DNA of 64,000 nt from SHZL01 sp963815185 (GTDB taxonomy: Bacteria; Pseudomonadota; Gammaproteobacteria; Xanthomonadales; SZUA-36), in the NCBI GenBank assembly GCA_963815185.1, contig CAWFGC010000009.1, positions 558,001 through 622,000 of the forward strand, read 5' to 3'. Below, piece by piece: positions 49,551 to 59,172 of the stretch (position 1 is its first letter; each line of letters begins with the position of its first letter). The notes under the pieces are model-generated. The model was not told where the DNA came from and made no database searches. It worked only from the letters and a program-made list of their open reading frames with translations. Both the position numbers and the translations under genes were made by a program.

Positions 49551-50596
49551 AGGAAAACCGGCAGGTCATCTTGCTGCGCCGGCCTCAAGGACTGCCGGTT
49601 GCATCGGACTTTGGACTCAGCAGCACTGAAATTCCGCGGCCGCGTGATAATGAAATGCTGGTCCGCAACCTTTACTGTTCTCTCACGCCGGCCATGCGCC
49701 GCTGGATGGATGCAGACAGCTACGCCCTACCCATAGCCTTGAACGGCGCCGTCCGCTGCGATTGCGTGAGCCGCGTGATTGAGAGCCGCAACCCAGCCTA
49801 TCGGCCGGGCGATTACCTGATGACCATGGGCGCGGTAGAGGAGTACTCCATCGTCCCTGTCAGCCCCTGGACCATGAAGTTGGAGCTGGATGATGACATT
49901 CCACTCAGCCGCCACGTGAGCCTGTTTGGCCTCAACGCAATGACGGCCTATTTCGGCCTGCTCGAGGTCGGCCGGCCGCGGGCGGGCGAAACGGTGCTGG
50001 TTTCAGGGGCTGGGGGTTCCGTGGGCTCTCTGGTCGGTCAGATTGCGAAAATCAAGGGCTGCCATGCCGTCGGTATCGCCGGAGGGGTGCAGAAATGCGC
50101 CAGGCTGATCGAGGAATATCCGTTCGACAGCGCTGTCGACTATCACGACAAAGATGTGGATCAACTGGCCGCGGCCATTCGCGCAGCTTGCCCCGCGGGA
50201 GTCGATGTCTACTTCGACAATGTCGGTGGTATCGTCCTTGACGCCGCGCTCGCCTCGATCAATGCCGGCGCGCGCCTGGTCGAATGTGGGATGATTTCGC
50301 AGTACAACGCCGATGGGCCCATCGCGGGGCCGGGCAACCTCTGGCAAATCATCGCCAAGACGGCGACGATGCAGGGTTTCCTCGGGCGCCAATATCTCGA
50401 GCGCTTTCCTGAGGCAATGGCCGATTTGAAAAATTGGGCGGCAGCAGGGAAAATCCATGCGCGCGAGCATATCGAAGTCGGATTGGAAAACTTTTATGCC
50501 GCCTTCATGCGTTTGTTTGACGGCAGCAATGACGGCAAACTCATGCTCCAGGTCAGCAAATCGGATCGCCCGGCGGATTCCGCCATCCAGCATTGA
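49547..50596 (+). CDS. MDR-family NADP-dependent oxidoreductase (CurA/LTB4DH-like)
   Basis: A 349-residue medium-chain reductase lacking zinc ligands. The NADP site VSGAGGSVGSLVGQIAKIKGC is near residue 150, and the family stretch YFDNVGGIVLDAAL follows. Relatives reduce alpha,beta-double bonds of enones such as curcumin and leukotrienes. Start GTG 49547 overlaps the synthetase stop, showing translational coupling. It faces the convergent SRPBCC gene 6 bp away. Confidence 0.9.
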   Translation: MKENRQVILLRRPQGLPVASDFGLSSTEIPRPRDNEMLVRNLYCSLTPAMRRWMDADSYALPIALNGAVRCDCVSRVIESRNPAYRPGDYLMTMGAVEEYSIVPVSPWTMKLELDDDIPLSRHVSLFGLNAMTAYFGLLEVGRPRAGETVLVSGAGGSVGSLVGQIAKIKGCHAVGIAGGVQKCARLIEEYPFDSAVDYHDKDVDQLAAAIRAACPAGVDVYFDNVGGIVLDAALASINAGARLVECGMISQYNADGPIAGPGNLWQIIAKTATMQGFLGRQYLERFPEAMADLKNWAAAGKIHAREHIEVGLENFYAAFMRLFDGSNDGKLMLQVSKSDRPADSAIQH

Positions 50597-50602
50597 TCGG
50601 CT

Positions 50603-51043
50603 TTAAGCTTTGGCTGCAGCCTCCAGGCCGTCGAACATGACCGTCCATGTATAGCGCAACACGTCTTCGATGCGTTGTTCCTTGCCGGGCTGGGTAGTGA
50701 CGTAGCAGCGATAATCGACGCGACAGCGGTCCGGCGTGAGCGGGGTAAGCTGCCCGATGGCGACATAGGCAGTAATTCCAGCCGGGCGCTGGCCCACGAT
50801 CGAAAGCATCCAGGTCATTGCTGCCGGATCGAGATAGTCCAGTCGTTCACTGACCGGACTCTCGACACCGACATTCTTGATGTGTCGCACGGTGCCGATG
50901 CCGTTCCCTTCGACCCTGACCTCTTCGATCCGGATCTTGCCATCCTTTGGCCACCAGGCTTCTATGTTGCCAAAGTCCGCCAGCAGAGACCAGACGGCCT
51001 CTGCCGATGCTTCCATGGTCCTGCTGGTGCCAAACTCAGGCAT
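50603..51043 (-). CDS. SRPBCC-family (START-like) protein
   Basis: A 146-residue protein of the polyketide cyclase/SRPBCC fold, with FGTSRTMEASAEAVWSLLAD at the N-terminus and the DxxWxP-like surface FGNIEAWWPKDGK. It has a hydrophobic cavity for lipids or polycyclic ligands. The function in this cluster is not known. It is convergent with the MDR gene and followed upstream by the TonB receptor gene on the same strand. Confidence 0.8.
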   Translation of the reverse strand: MPEFGTSRTMEASAEAVWSLLADFGNIEAWWPKDGKIRIEEVRVEGNGIGTVRHIKNVGVESPVSERLDYLDPAAMTWMLSIVGQRPAGITAYVAIGQLTPLTPDRCRVDYRCYVTTQPGKEQRIEDVLRYTWTVMFDGLEAAAKA

Positions 51044-51122
51044 GAATTCTCAGTCTCCCCGGCGTCGATAAGTCATATTGACAGTCGCGTGGTGGCGGCA
51101 TTCCGGCTTTGGTTCAAATTGT

Positions 51123-51150
51123 ACCGGGAAGGCCGACAGGCCTTCCCGGT
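51123..51150 (-). terminator. Strong hairpin after the TonB receptor gene
   Basis: Perfect 12-bp arms (ACCGGGAAGGCC at 51123-51134 and complement at 51139-51150) around a 4-nt loop, placed 25 bp beyond the TonB receptor stop on the minus strand. The T-tract is weak (ACAATTTG). A terminator is the best explanation. Confidence 0.65.
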
Positions 51151-51174
51151 TTCCAAAGCCCGAGCCACGTGCAC

Positions 51175-53343
51175 TCAGAACTGGTAGCTCACCGTAACGC
51201 CCCACGTCAATGGATTGATGAAGTGCTTGCTGGTGACGCCGCCAAAAGCTGAAAACGAGGTATCGGCCAACCTTTTCTCGTCGGTGAGATTTTTACCCCA
51301 AGCCGCCACGCTCCAGTTTTCTGAAGCCGGCCGCCAGGTCAGACTGGCGTCGACCAATGTGTAGCTGCTTTCATCGAACGGAGCACGGTTGAACTCATCG
51401 AAGAACTGGTCACCTGTATACGAAAGGTCGGCGCTGGCGGTTAGCTTTGCGGCGCTGGGTAGCGGAAAATCAAGCTCGGCATGCAAATTGCCTTTCCAGT
51501 CCGGCGTCAGCCGGGGAGTATTGCCGGCAACCTGAATCGGGTTGGAACCGAACATCAGCGGATCATCGGTGACGAAATCCTTGAACTCGGCATCGACGTA
51601 GGCGAGTGCAGCGCTGAGCCGGAATCGTTCGACGGGCACCCAGGAGAGATCGATTTCCACACCTTTTGTATCCAGCGAGTTTACGTTGTTGACCCGGGTG
51701 ACCAGCAGGCCGTTGGCATCGAGCGAGGCTTGCGTCCTTTGCAGATTCTTGACCTTGGCTTTGTACAGCGCGAGATTGGCCGAAAAGGTGCCGTCCTCTG
51801 ACTGTAGTTTGTAGCCAACTTCATGACTATCCACTGTGGTTGGATCGATAATCGGTGAATTACTCTGGAAAATCAGCGCCGCACCGGAGCGGAATCCCTG
51901 GGAATAGGTGTAATACAACAGGCTGGAATCGGATACATTGAAGTCGATGCCGTATTCCCCGGTGTACTTTTTCAGCTTGCGGGAATCATCCGAAATATCA
52001 TGATCCGTGGTGATGCGGTTGCCGTTGAAATAGGCGTCATTGGTAATCGTGCGCTTTTCTTTGTTGTAGCGGCCACCGGCCCGCAGCGAAAACTGATCCG
52101 TGAGTCTATAGGTAACGTTAAAAAAAGGTGCCCAGGCCTCGGTCTCGCTCTTGCCGACCAGTGTGTAGAAGATCCCTTCGGTCGGGGTCAGGCCGATGTT
52201 GGTCTTGCCGTCGAATGTCTCCTTGAAGTAGAACAATCCGGCCAGGCCGTTCAGTCGGTCGCCATTGTAGATGAATTGGAGTTCTTCACTGTACTGGTCA
52301 TCGTTCAGCGGTATGCTGACCGCCGTGTTATTGGGTACCGATGAGGTGTCGAGATCCTGGGCCAGGAAGAAGTCCAGGTTACGAAAGTTGACGATGTCCT
52401 TGAGGGTAAAGGTGTCGTTCAATTGCCAGTTCAGGGTTCCGGTAATAGAGTAGGTCGTGCGTTCCAGGCGGGGATCGAAGTTGGACGCCCCATCACGCGA
52501 CTTCGGGTCGGAAAATCCGCCTTCGCCTGCCGGCGTTACGACTCCGGGATACAAAGGCCCGAGGTAAGTGAAGAATCCGCCGGCATCGTCCTCGTTGGCG
52601 TACTCGCCGGTGAGCAGAAAATCGACATTATCCGATAGCAGGAAATCCAGGTGCGCGCGCGCCGCCCAGCGGTGCTCGTCGTCCAGGTCGTTTCCAGTGG
52701 TGATGTTTTTGCCATAGCCGCCGCGGCTGATTGACTGGAGGGCGACGCGCCCGAGGACCCTGTCGCTCAGCGGACCGCCGACTGCGGCCTCCGTCTTGAC
52801 GAAGTTGTAGTTTCCGGCCATCACATTGACATAGCCCGTGAACTCTTCGCTCGGCTTGGTGGTCACCAGGTTGATTGTGCCGCCGGTCGAGTTACGTCCG
52901 TACAGCGTACCCTGCGGCCCGCGCAAAACCTCGATCCGGTCGAGATCGAAAAAGGCCATCGACTGGGCTTCCATGCGCGAGACGACAGCGCCGTCGACAT
53001 GGAGCACGACATCGGGGTCCTCCGAGCGCGTATTGGTCGAATTCCCCAGTCCACGCATGGTAATTTTCATCAGGCCGACGACTTCACCAATGTTCAGGCT
53101 AGGAACCAGAGCCTGAAGATCGCGCACGTCATTGATGACGTTGTTCCTCATCCTGTCGCCGTCTACCACGGAGACCGCAGCGGTGATGTCGTGCAGGGAT
53201 TCTTCCCGCTTGCGTGCCGTTACCAATACTTCTTCGAGTACCATCGATTCGTCCGCCATCAGCGGCCGCGGCAGAACAGTCCAGGTTTCAATCAATATCG
53301 CACTGGCAATGAGGCAGACTTTCAAAACGTTTTCAAAACTCAT
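51175..53343 (-). CDS. TonB-dependent outer-membrane receptor
   Basis: A 722-residue receptor with a signal peptide, a TonB-box-like LEEVLVTARKRE at about residue 36, a plug domain (VPSLNIGEVVG, GPQGTLYGRNSTGGTINLVT) and a beta-barrel ending in the aromatic terminus GVTVSYQF. It belongs to the large group widespread in sphingomonads and marine gammaproteobacteria that take up hydrophobic or aromatic substrates. It is divergent from the SDR gene across site e, which suggests that it imports the substrate of the regulon. Confidence 0.93.
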   Translation of the reverse strand: MSFENVLKVCLIASAILIETWTVLPRPLMADESMVLEEVLVTARKREESLHDITAAVSVVDGDRMRNNVINDVRDLQALVPSLNIGEVVGLMKITMRGLGNSTNTRSEDPDVVLHVDGAVVSRMEAQSMAFFDLDRIEVLRGPQGTLYGRNSTGGTINLVTTKPSEEFTGYVNVMAGNYNFVKTEAAVGGPLSDRVLGRVALQSISRGGYGKNITTGNDLDDEHRWAARAHLDFLLSDNVDFLLTGEYANEDDAGGFFTYLGPLYPGVVTPAGEGGFSDPKSRDGASNFDPRLERTTYSITGTLNWQLNDTFTLKDIVNFRNLDFFLAQDLDTSSVPNNTAVSIPLNDDQYSEELQFIYNGDRLNGLAGLFYFKETFDGKTNIGLTPTEGIFYTLVGKSETEAWAPFFNVTYRLTDQFSLRAGGRYNKEKRTITNDAYFNGNRITTDHDISDDSRKLKKYTGEYGIDFNVSDSSLLYYTYSQGFRSGAALIFQSNSPIIDPTTVDSHEVGYKLQSEDGTFSANLALYKAKVKNLQRTQASLDANGLLVTRVNNVNSLDTKGVEIDLSWVPVERFRLSAALAYVDAEFKDFVTDDPLMFGSNPIQVAGNTPRLTPDWKGNLHAELDFPLPSAAKLTASADLSYTGDQFFDEFNRAPFDESSYTLVDASLTWRPASENWSVAAWGKNLTDEKRLADTSFSAFGGVTSKHFINPLTWGVTVSYQF

Positions 53344-53471
53344 GTCGGTATCCCCCGCTGCAGTCGGAAAACTCTGCAGCGCAATGTTTGTAAGCTCTCA
53401 AAATGCGAACGCGTGCCAGCATTCGCGGTTAGTTTTGCTGTTTCACGTATCGTGCGAATAAAAATACCACC

Positions 53472-53485
53472 CGACCGTACGGTCG
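53472..53485. promoter_or_regulatory. TetR-type palindrome, site e
   Basis: Perfect CGACCG-TA-CGGTCG, between the divergent TonB receptor and SDR genes (261-bp gap). Confidence 0.75.
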
Positions 53486-53604
53486 AATGCTATAATAGTT
53501 TGCAAAGCGATGTCAAGTGCCGTCTGAGGAACCCGGCGGCGCGATGGTTAAGCAGTCTCGTGAAGCAACAACTGAAACTCGATAGTCAATGGGGAGGAGG
53601 AAAC

Positions 53605-54368
53605 ATGGGCAAGCTCAATGACAAAGTGGCCGTGGTTACCGGCGCCGCGCAGGGCATTGGTTTGGCGATTGCGAAGAGATTTGTAGATGAAGGCGCGCGC
53701 GTGCTGTTGGCAGACCTTAACGGCGCCGCGGTCGAGAGCGCCGCCATCTGCGCTGGGCCAGGAAGCCATGGCGGTTGATGTGGGCAGCAAGGACGAGGTC
53801 ATGTCCATGGTCGAGCGGGCCGAAAGCATTTTTGGCCGCATAGACATCCTGGTGAACAACGCCGGTGTGTTCCACAGCGCCGATCTGCTGGCGCTCACCG
53901 AAGCCGACTTCGACCGGGTCATCGCGGTGAACGTCAAGTCCATCCTGTTCGCCATCCAGGCTGTCGCACCGCAGATGATGGAGCGCCAGTCCGGTTGCAT
54001 TGTCAACGTAACTTCGCTGGCCGCCGTGCTTGGTGCCGAAACGGCTCTTGCTTACTGCGTCTCCAAAGCCGGCGCCGTGCAACTGACCAACGTGGCGGCG
54101 CTGGCGCTCGCGCCCTGGGGCATTCGCGTCAATGCGATAGGCCCGGGCACGTTCGCGACCGAAATGGCCGCAGGGCTTTTATGCCGATGCGGAGCGGCAA
54201 CGCCGTGTGCTCGAACGTACGCCGCTGGGCCGCCTCGGGCATCCGGATGAAGCGGCTTCCGCCGTGCTCTTCCTGGCGAGTGACGATGCTTCCTACATCA
54301 CCGGTAAGACGCTTTATGTCGACGGCGGCCGCATGGGTCTGAATTTGACCGTGCCCGTCAAGGGCTGA
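53605..54368 (+). pseudogene. SDR-family oxidoreductase, two frameshifts
   Basis: A classical short-chain dehydrogenase in three frames: KVAVVTGAAQGIGLAIAKRF to VESAA, then ALGQEAMAVDVGS with LVNNAGVFHS and the active YCVSKAGA to EMAAG, then FYADAERQRRVLERTPLGRL to VDGGRMGLNL. Removing one base near 53746 and one near 54176 restores a single 254-codon gene. The length, 764 bp, equals whole codons plus two, as expected for two insertions. ATG 53605 has GGAGGAGG upstream. Substrate is unknown. Confidence 0.85.
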
Positions 54369-54517
54369 AGCACCCGGTCGCGATATCGCAGCGCGGTCAG
54401 GGAAATTTCTCGAGGCGGGACTTCTGCGAGCGCTGGTCATAGTTGCAGCACCGCTGTCATGCCCAGGACTGCCGTCTGCATGCATGAATTGCACGGGCAC
54501 ACCGTGCTTACGCATTG

Positions 54518-55570
54518 TCAAAGCTTGCTTTCCAGCTCGACAACCAGGTTCCAGGCGGTCTCGGCATACTTGCGCATGACGTCCTTGAACGACAGCGCGA
54601 TTTTCGAGCTGGCATTGCCCTCAAGGCCGCGTTTGTAGACGCCCTGGCTGATACCGGCAAGTCGAAAGAGATTGTAGATGATCGAGAACGGCAGGCCTTC
54701 GATGTGGTCGAGCCCGGCCTGGCTGCAATACTCAGCAACGAAGGCATTCTGGTCGGGGATGCCCAAATTGGCAATATCCACGCCGGCAAGCCCGATGGTG
54801 AAAGAATCGATATAGTAAATCTGGCAGACATAGCCGAGGTCCGCCAGCGGATCGCCCAGTGTCGAGAGTTCCCAGTCCAGAACCGCTTTAATACGCGGTT
54901 CGTTGTGGTCGACGAGACAGTTGCCAACGCGGTAATCCCCATGCGCTATCGACCAACCCTCGCTGGGCGGGATATTTTCCGGCAGCCATTGCATCAGCCG
55001 CGACATGGCCTCGATGTCCTCGGTCTGAGATGCCTCGTACTGTTGCGACCAGCGTTTGATCTGACGGGCGAAATAATTGCCGGGGCGGCCAAAATCGCCC
55101 AGGCCCACCGCGTCCGGGTCAATGCGATGAAGAGCCGCCAAAATACGTGCCAGTTCACGGAATATCTGCCCCCGTTCTGCTCTTGTAAGGCCCGGCAGGG
55201 TCACATCGCTGAACAAGCGCCCGTCGACGTAGTCCATGACGTAAAAATCGGTGCCGATCACATCGCGATCGAGACACAGGCAGCGCATGGCCGGCACCGG
55301 CACCGGCGATCCGGCCAGCGCATGCATCACCCGGTATTCCCGATCGACCTGGTGCGCCGAGGGCAGCAGTTCTCCGGGAGGTTGCTTGCGCAGCACATAA
55401 CGCCCCGATCCAGTCTCTAGGAGGTAGGTCGGGTTGCTTTGCCCGCCTTCAAATTGCCTGATGGACAGTGGACCGCGAAAGCCGTCGAGGTGTTGTTCGA
55501 GATAGGCCAGCAGCGCTTCCTCATCGATGCGGTGCGATTCACGTACGGGGGTCAGCACGGCTTCGGACAT
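54518..55570 (-). CDS. Phosphotransferase-family kinase (LvaA/ACAD10-11 kinase-like)
   Basis: A 350-residue aminoglycoside-phosphotransferase-fold kinase: EGGQSNPTYLLETG near the N-terminus, YVLRKQPPGELLPSAH, catalytic SIAHGDYRVGNCLVD and metal-binding VLDWELSTLGDPLADL. This group includes the kinase half of ACAD10/11 and P. putida LvaA, which phosphorylate 4-hydroxyacyl-CoAs. The next gene is an ACAD11-like dehydrogenase, the same pairing as in those systems. Antibiotic resistance is not implied. Confidence 0.88.
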   Translation of the reverse strand: MSEAVLTPVRESHRIDEEALLAYLEQHLDGFRGPLSIRQFEGGQSNPTYLLETGSGRYVLRKQPPGELLPSAHQVDREYRVMHALAGSPVPVPAMRCLCLDRDVIGTDFYVMDYVDGRLFSDVTLPGLTRAERGQIFRELARILAALHRIDPDAVGLGDFGRPGNYFARQIKRWSQQYEASQTEDIEAMSRLMQWLPENIPPSEGWSIAHGDYRVGNCLVDHNEPRIKAVLDWELSTLGDPLADLGYVCQIYYIDSFTIGLAGVDIANLGIPDQNAFVAEYCSQAGLDHIEGLPFSIIYNLFRLAGISQGVYKRGLEGNASSKIALSFKDVMRKYAETAWNLVVELESKL

Positions 55571-55638
55571 CAGGCGAATCTCCGGCCGGTAAATATGGGT
55601 TTGAACTCAGACTGCATCGGAGCCTCCGCTACAAGCCG

Positions 55639-56856
55639 CTACCATGGCTTGTCTCCGACTTCCCGGCGCAACTCCAGTTTGGCCACCGTCGCCAGGTGGA
55701 CTTCATCGGGTCCGTCCGTCAGGCGCACCGCGCGGGCAAACGTCCAGGCTCCTGCAAGCCCAAAATCCTGGCATACGCCGGCGCCGCCATGTATTTGGAT
55801 GGCACGATCCAGTACGGCAAATGCGACGTTTGGCGCGACCACCTTGATCATGGCGATTTCCTTGCGCGCTTCCTTGTTGCCGACGGTGTCCATCAGGTGG
55901 GCGGCATGCAGTGTGAGCAAGCGCGCCTGGTCGATCTCGCAACGTGAACGCGCTATCGCTTCCCGAACCATGCCCTGGTCGGCGAGGGGTTTGCCGAAAG
56001 CGACCCGCTTCTTGGCCCGTGCGATCATCGCATCCAGCGCGCGCTCGGCCACGCCGATCATGCGCATGCAGTGGTGGATTCGCCCGGGGCCAAGCCGGCC
56101 CTGGGCAATCTCGAAGCCGCGTCCTTCACCGAGCAGCATGTTGCTCGCCGGAACACGCGCATTCTTGAACGACAGTTCGAAATGACCACAGGGCGAGTGC
56201 TCATAGCCAAACACGCGCAAGGACCGCACCAGCGTCACGCCTTCTGTGGCCTTGGGCACCAGGATCATTGAATGTTGCTGGTAACGCGGTGCATCGGGGT
56301 TGGTGCGGCACATCACGATGAAGATCTTGGTGCGATTATCACCGGCGCCGGAGGACCACCATTTCCTTCCATTCAAAACGTAAAAATCTCCGTCTCGTTC
56401 GGCCTTCAGGCTGATGTTGGTTGCATCGGAAGAGGCGACGTCAGGCTCGGTCATCGCAAAAGCCGAGCGGATACTTCCGTCCAGCAGCGGTACCAGCCAT
56501 TCCCGTTTTTGCTCGTCGGTACCGTAGCGTTCGATCACTTCGATATTGCCGGTGTCGGGGGCAGAGCAGTTGAACACCTCCGGCGCCATTGGCGCGCGCC
56601 CCATGATTTCGCACAGCGGAGCATAATCGTAATTGGTCAGCCCGGCGCCCTCCTTGCTGTCAGGCAGAAACAGGTTCCATAGACCCTGCTTCTTGGCCAA
56701 CTCCTTGAGTTCGTCCATGATGGGCGGACTGTCCCAGGGAGAGGGCAGCTCTTTGTGCTGCTTGCCGTAGACGCTCTCGTTGGGATAAATGTGTTCGTCC
56801 ATGAAGGTTTTCAGGCGCGCTTGAAGTGCCAGGGATTTTTCGCTAAACGTCATCAT
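55639..56856 (-). CDS. Acyl-CoA dehydrogenase, ACAD11-like
   Basis: A 405-residue dehydrogenase: AFAMTEPDVASSDATN, WWSSGAGDNRTKIFIVMCRTN, QIHGGAGVCQDFG and the C-terminal RLTDGPDEVHL. The last motif, DGPDEVHL, is that of ACAD10/11 rather than YEGTxEI of ordinary fatty acyl-CoA dehydrogenases. Together with the kinase downstream it could take a phosphorylated 4-hydroxyacyl-CoA to an enoyl-CoA, as in levulinate catabolism. Sites f and g lie upstream in the divergent gap to the MFS gene. Confidence 0.9.
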   Translation of the reverse strand: MMTFSEKSLALQARLKTFMDEHIYPNESVYGKQHKELPSPWDSPPIMDELKELAKKQGLWNLFLPDSKEGAGLTNYDYAPLCEIMGRAPMAPEVFNCSAPDTGNIEVIERYGTDEQKREWLVPLLDGSIRSAFAMTEPDVASSDATNISLKAERDGDFYVLNGRKWWSSGAGDNRTKIFIVMCRTNPDAPRYQQHSMILVPKATEGVTLVRSLRVFGYEHSPCGHFELSFKNARVPASNMLLGEGRGFEIAQGRLGPGRIHHCMRMIGVAERALDAMIARAKKRVAFGKPLADQGMVREAIARSRCEIDQARLLTLHAAHLMDTVGNKEARKEIAMIKVVAPNVAFAVLDRAIQIHGGAGVCQDFGLAGAWTFARAVRLTDGPDEVHLATVAKLELRREVGDKPW

Positions 56857-56936
56857 TTTCAGTTTCCTTCATATGAAGCATGTTCAATGCAGTTTACGCA
56901 GTTACTACTATTCGCTTAGAGTAGCGAAAAAATACT

Positions 56937-56950
56937 CAACCGTCCAGTCG
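56937..56950. promoter_or_regulatory. TetR-type palindrome, site f
   Basis: CAACCG-TC-CAGTCG, two mismatches, 81 bp before the acyl-CoA dehydrogenase start; GT follows to extend the half-site. Confidence 0.6.
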
Positions 56951-57062
56951 GTTTGGAAATATTTTTATATCGAATGAAGCGAAAGTGCGGTCCGGTTTGC
57001 TGAGTGAGTGCAAGAATTTCCGCAGATGTCGCTTGACAAGATGAGAAACATTCACTGATACT

Positions 57063-57076
57063 CGACCGTCCGGTTG
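57063..57076. promoter_or_regulatory. TetR-type palindrome, site g
   Basis: CGACCG-TC-CGGTTG, one mismatch, 65 bp before the MFS transporter start. With site f it serves the divergent promoters in this 284-bp gap. Confidence 0.65.
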
Positions 57077-57140
57077 GGTTGTAAAATCAACAACATTTGC
57101 AATCAACATATATTGTCTCGGGACAATTGCGCATCATCAT

Positions 57141-58532
57141 TTGGGCCAGGGCGTAGCCATAGCTTCAGGGATCAGCGGCTTGAAAACGGAACAGGCAAGA
57201 GGATTTGCGCCATCAAAGCACCACAACAGCAAACACTTCAGATTTGTCGTGTTGTCCGCGCTGTGGGTAACGGGCATGTTCCTGTTCTTCGACCGGGTGA
57301 ATATCTCGATGGCCGCGCCGTTTATCAAGCAGGAGCTGGGCCTCAGCGGTGTGGAGATCGGATTTATTCTGAGTATCTACTATTGGGGATATATCATCGG
57401 CCAACTTATCGGCGGTATTGCCGCCGACCGGTTCAAGATTCGCCTTTGGGTGATTTTGTTCTACCTGGGCTGGTGCGCCGTAACAGTCGCGACCGGTTTT
57501 TGCCGCACGATTCTCCAGTTTTCCTTCGCGCGCACGGTATTCGGCTTTGCCGAAGGCGCGGTGATCAACCCGGTTACCAAGCTGCAGAACCATTGGGTGT
57601 TGCCAAACGAGCGCGGTCTGGTCAATGGGATTCAGGTCGGCTCCGGCTACCTGGGCCTGGTCATCGGCATGCCGGTGGTCGGCTGGCTGATCGCCATTCT
57701 TGGCTGGCGCGCCATGTTCTGGCTGACGGGCTTGATCACGCTTCTCGGCGTTTTCCTGTTTTGGCTGCTGGTTTACGACCATCCGCGCGACCATCCCTGG
57801 ATTTCAACCCAGGAGAAAGATCTGCTGGAAAGCGAGATCGCCAAAGATCGTGTGAATTTCGACCCGCTGCTGGGGAGCCCGAAGGAGCTTTCCTTCAGCG
57901 AAGGGGTCCGCATGCTGGCCGGAAACTGGGCCTACTGGGCGATCTGCGGCGCGTTCTTCTTCATCGCCGGCATTTACTTCACGAACTTCAGCTGGCTGCC
58001 GGGGTACCTGGTGATGGAGCGGGGGCTGTCTGGAATCGACAGCGGGTTTGCACTGATATTGCCCTATATCGCCGCTGCTTTGGGGGCACTGTTGGGTGGT
58101 TATGTCGGAGATAAACTGAATAACCGTTGCGCAGTGATCATCATCGCGGCGGTTCTGACGGTTCCGTCTATCATCGGCCTGCTTTCGGTGGATCAGCGCG
58201 CCCTTATGATTGCGATGCTGTGCCTGATGCTGTTTTTCAATGCTGCAGCGGTCAGTATTTTCGTCGTATTGCTATTCGATCTGTTGCCGGCCGAGGTCAT
58301 CGGTGTCGCGCTGGCGATCATGGTAGGCATTTTTGGCGGGTTCGGAGGTATCGTCGGACCGCTTATAATGGGGTACTCTTACGATCTAACCGGCTCCTTT
58401 CTGATGGGTTTTGCCAGCATGGCCGCGGGCATTCTCATTGCCGTCTTTCTGCTGGTTCTGGTTTATTTGTATGAACGCAGGATCAAGCAGGAAAAGCGAA
58501 GCAAGGTTGCAGCCGCTCATTTACACTTATAG
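57141..58532 (+). CDS. MFS transporter (anion:cation symporter-like)
   Basis: A 463-residue major facilitator with twelve predicted membrane segments; TGMFLFFDRVNISMAAPFIK matches the first-helix signature of the ACS family, which transports organic acids. The loop GGIAADRFKIRLW fits the conserved MFS loop motif. ATG 57141 gives a 30-residue hydrophilic lead; a later start is possible. It may import the acid activated by the synthetase or move an intermediate. The TetR gene follows only 3 bp downstream. Confidence 0.9.
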   Translation: MGQGVAIASGISGLKTEQARGFAPSKHHNSKHFRFVVLSALWVTGMFLFFDRVNISMAAPFIKQELGLSGVEIGFILSIYYWGYIIGQLIGGIAADRFKIRLWVILFYLGWCAVTVATGFCRTILQFSFARTVFGFAEGAVINPVTKLQNHWVLPNERGLVNGIQVGSGYLGLVIGMPVVGWLIAILGWRAMFWLTGLITLLGVFLFWLLVYDHPRDHPWISTQEKDLLESEIAKDRVNFDPLLGSPKELSFSEGVRMLAGNWAYWAICGAFFFIAGIYFTNFSWLPGYLVMERGLSGIDSGFALILPYIAAALGALLGGYVGDKLNNRCAVIIIAAVLTVPSIIGLLSVDQRALMIAMLCLMLFFNAAAVSIFVVLLFDLLPAEVIGVALAIMVGIFGGFGGIVGPLIMGYSYDLTGSFLMGFASMAAGILIAVFLLVLVYLYERRIKQEKRSKVAAAHLHL

Positions 58533-58535
58533 CAG

Positions 58536-59148
58536 ATGGATAAAATGGCAAAAGAAATTAAAACCAAAGCAAGCAACAAACGGTTGAAAATCATCAGCGC
58601 CACCGCTGAACTGTTCGATAAGGTGGGCTACCACGGGGCGTCGATGCAGATGGTTGCCGATGCGGTAGACCTGGGCAAACCCACGCTGTATCACTATTTT
58701 CGCAGCAAAAGCGAAATTCTTTATTCGATACATCAGGATTTCATAGGCAATTTGCTCGACAGCCATCTTGAGCGCAAAAAGAAAAAGCTCCCGCCTGATG
58801 AACTGCTGACGGGCATGTGTTTTGATATTCTCAAGCAGATCGACGAATACCCGGGCTATGTTCGCGCATTCATCGAGCACTATGATGAACTTGATCCGGA
58901 ACACCGCAAGGCGGCCCGGACCGAGCGTCTGCGTTATTTGTCGGAAACCACGGATATCATAAAACAGGGCATCAAGTCAGGTTTGTTTGTCAAATGTGAC
59001 CCGCGGTCTGGCCGCACTCGGCTACCTCGGCATGTGTAATTGGGCGTACAAATGGTTTCCGAGGGAAAAAAGAAGGAATGTGAAAAAGGTTTCTCGTGAC
59101 TTGTCTCAATTGTTTATCCGGGGCCTTATGAAAAGCCCCGGTGCATGA
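58536..59148 (+). pseudogene. TetR-family regulator, frameshifted near the C-terminus
   Basis: N-terminal helix-turn-helix is typical: AELFDKVGYHGASMQMVADA, LGKPTLYHYFRSKSEIL. The ligand domain continues to VKCDPR, then a one-base insertion near 59004-59007 sends it to a stop. Another frame continues LAALGYLGMCNWAYKWFPRE to SQLFIRGLMKSPGA, the normal TetR C-terminus. Total length is whole codons plus one. It resembles KstR2/FadR-like regulators that bind acyl-CoA. It most likely governs the eight palindromes; with the break real, it might still bind DNA without normal ligand response. Confidence 0.85.
59118..59141. terminator. Hairpin at the end of the TetR gene
   Basis: Arms CCGGGGC (59118-59124) and GCCCCGG (59135-59141) around a 10-nt loop, lying in the last codons of the restored TetR frame and 32 bp before the convergent SDR end. 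Without a T-tract it is a weak terminator candidate for either strand. Confidence 0.35.
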
Positions 59149-59172
59149 TTCCGCGCCGGACTGACAGCCACC

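Noticed and set aside
54518..55570. Aminoglycoside resistance kinase
   Set aside because: The fold is shared, but context with an ACAD11-like gene and an operator-controlled catabolic cluster favours an acyl-CoA kinase.
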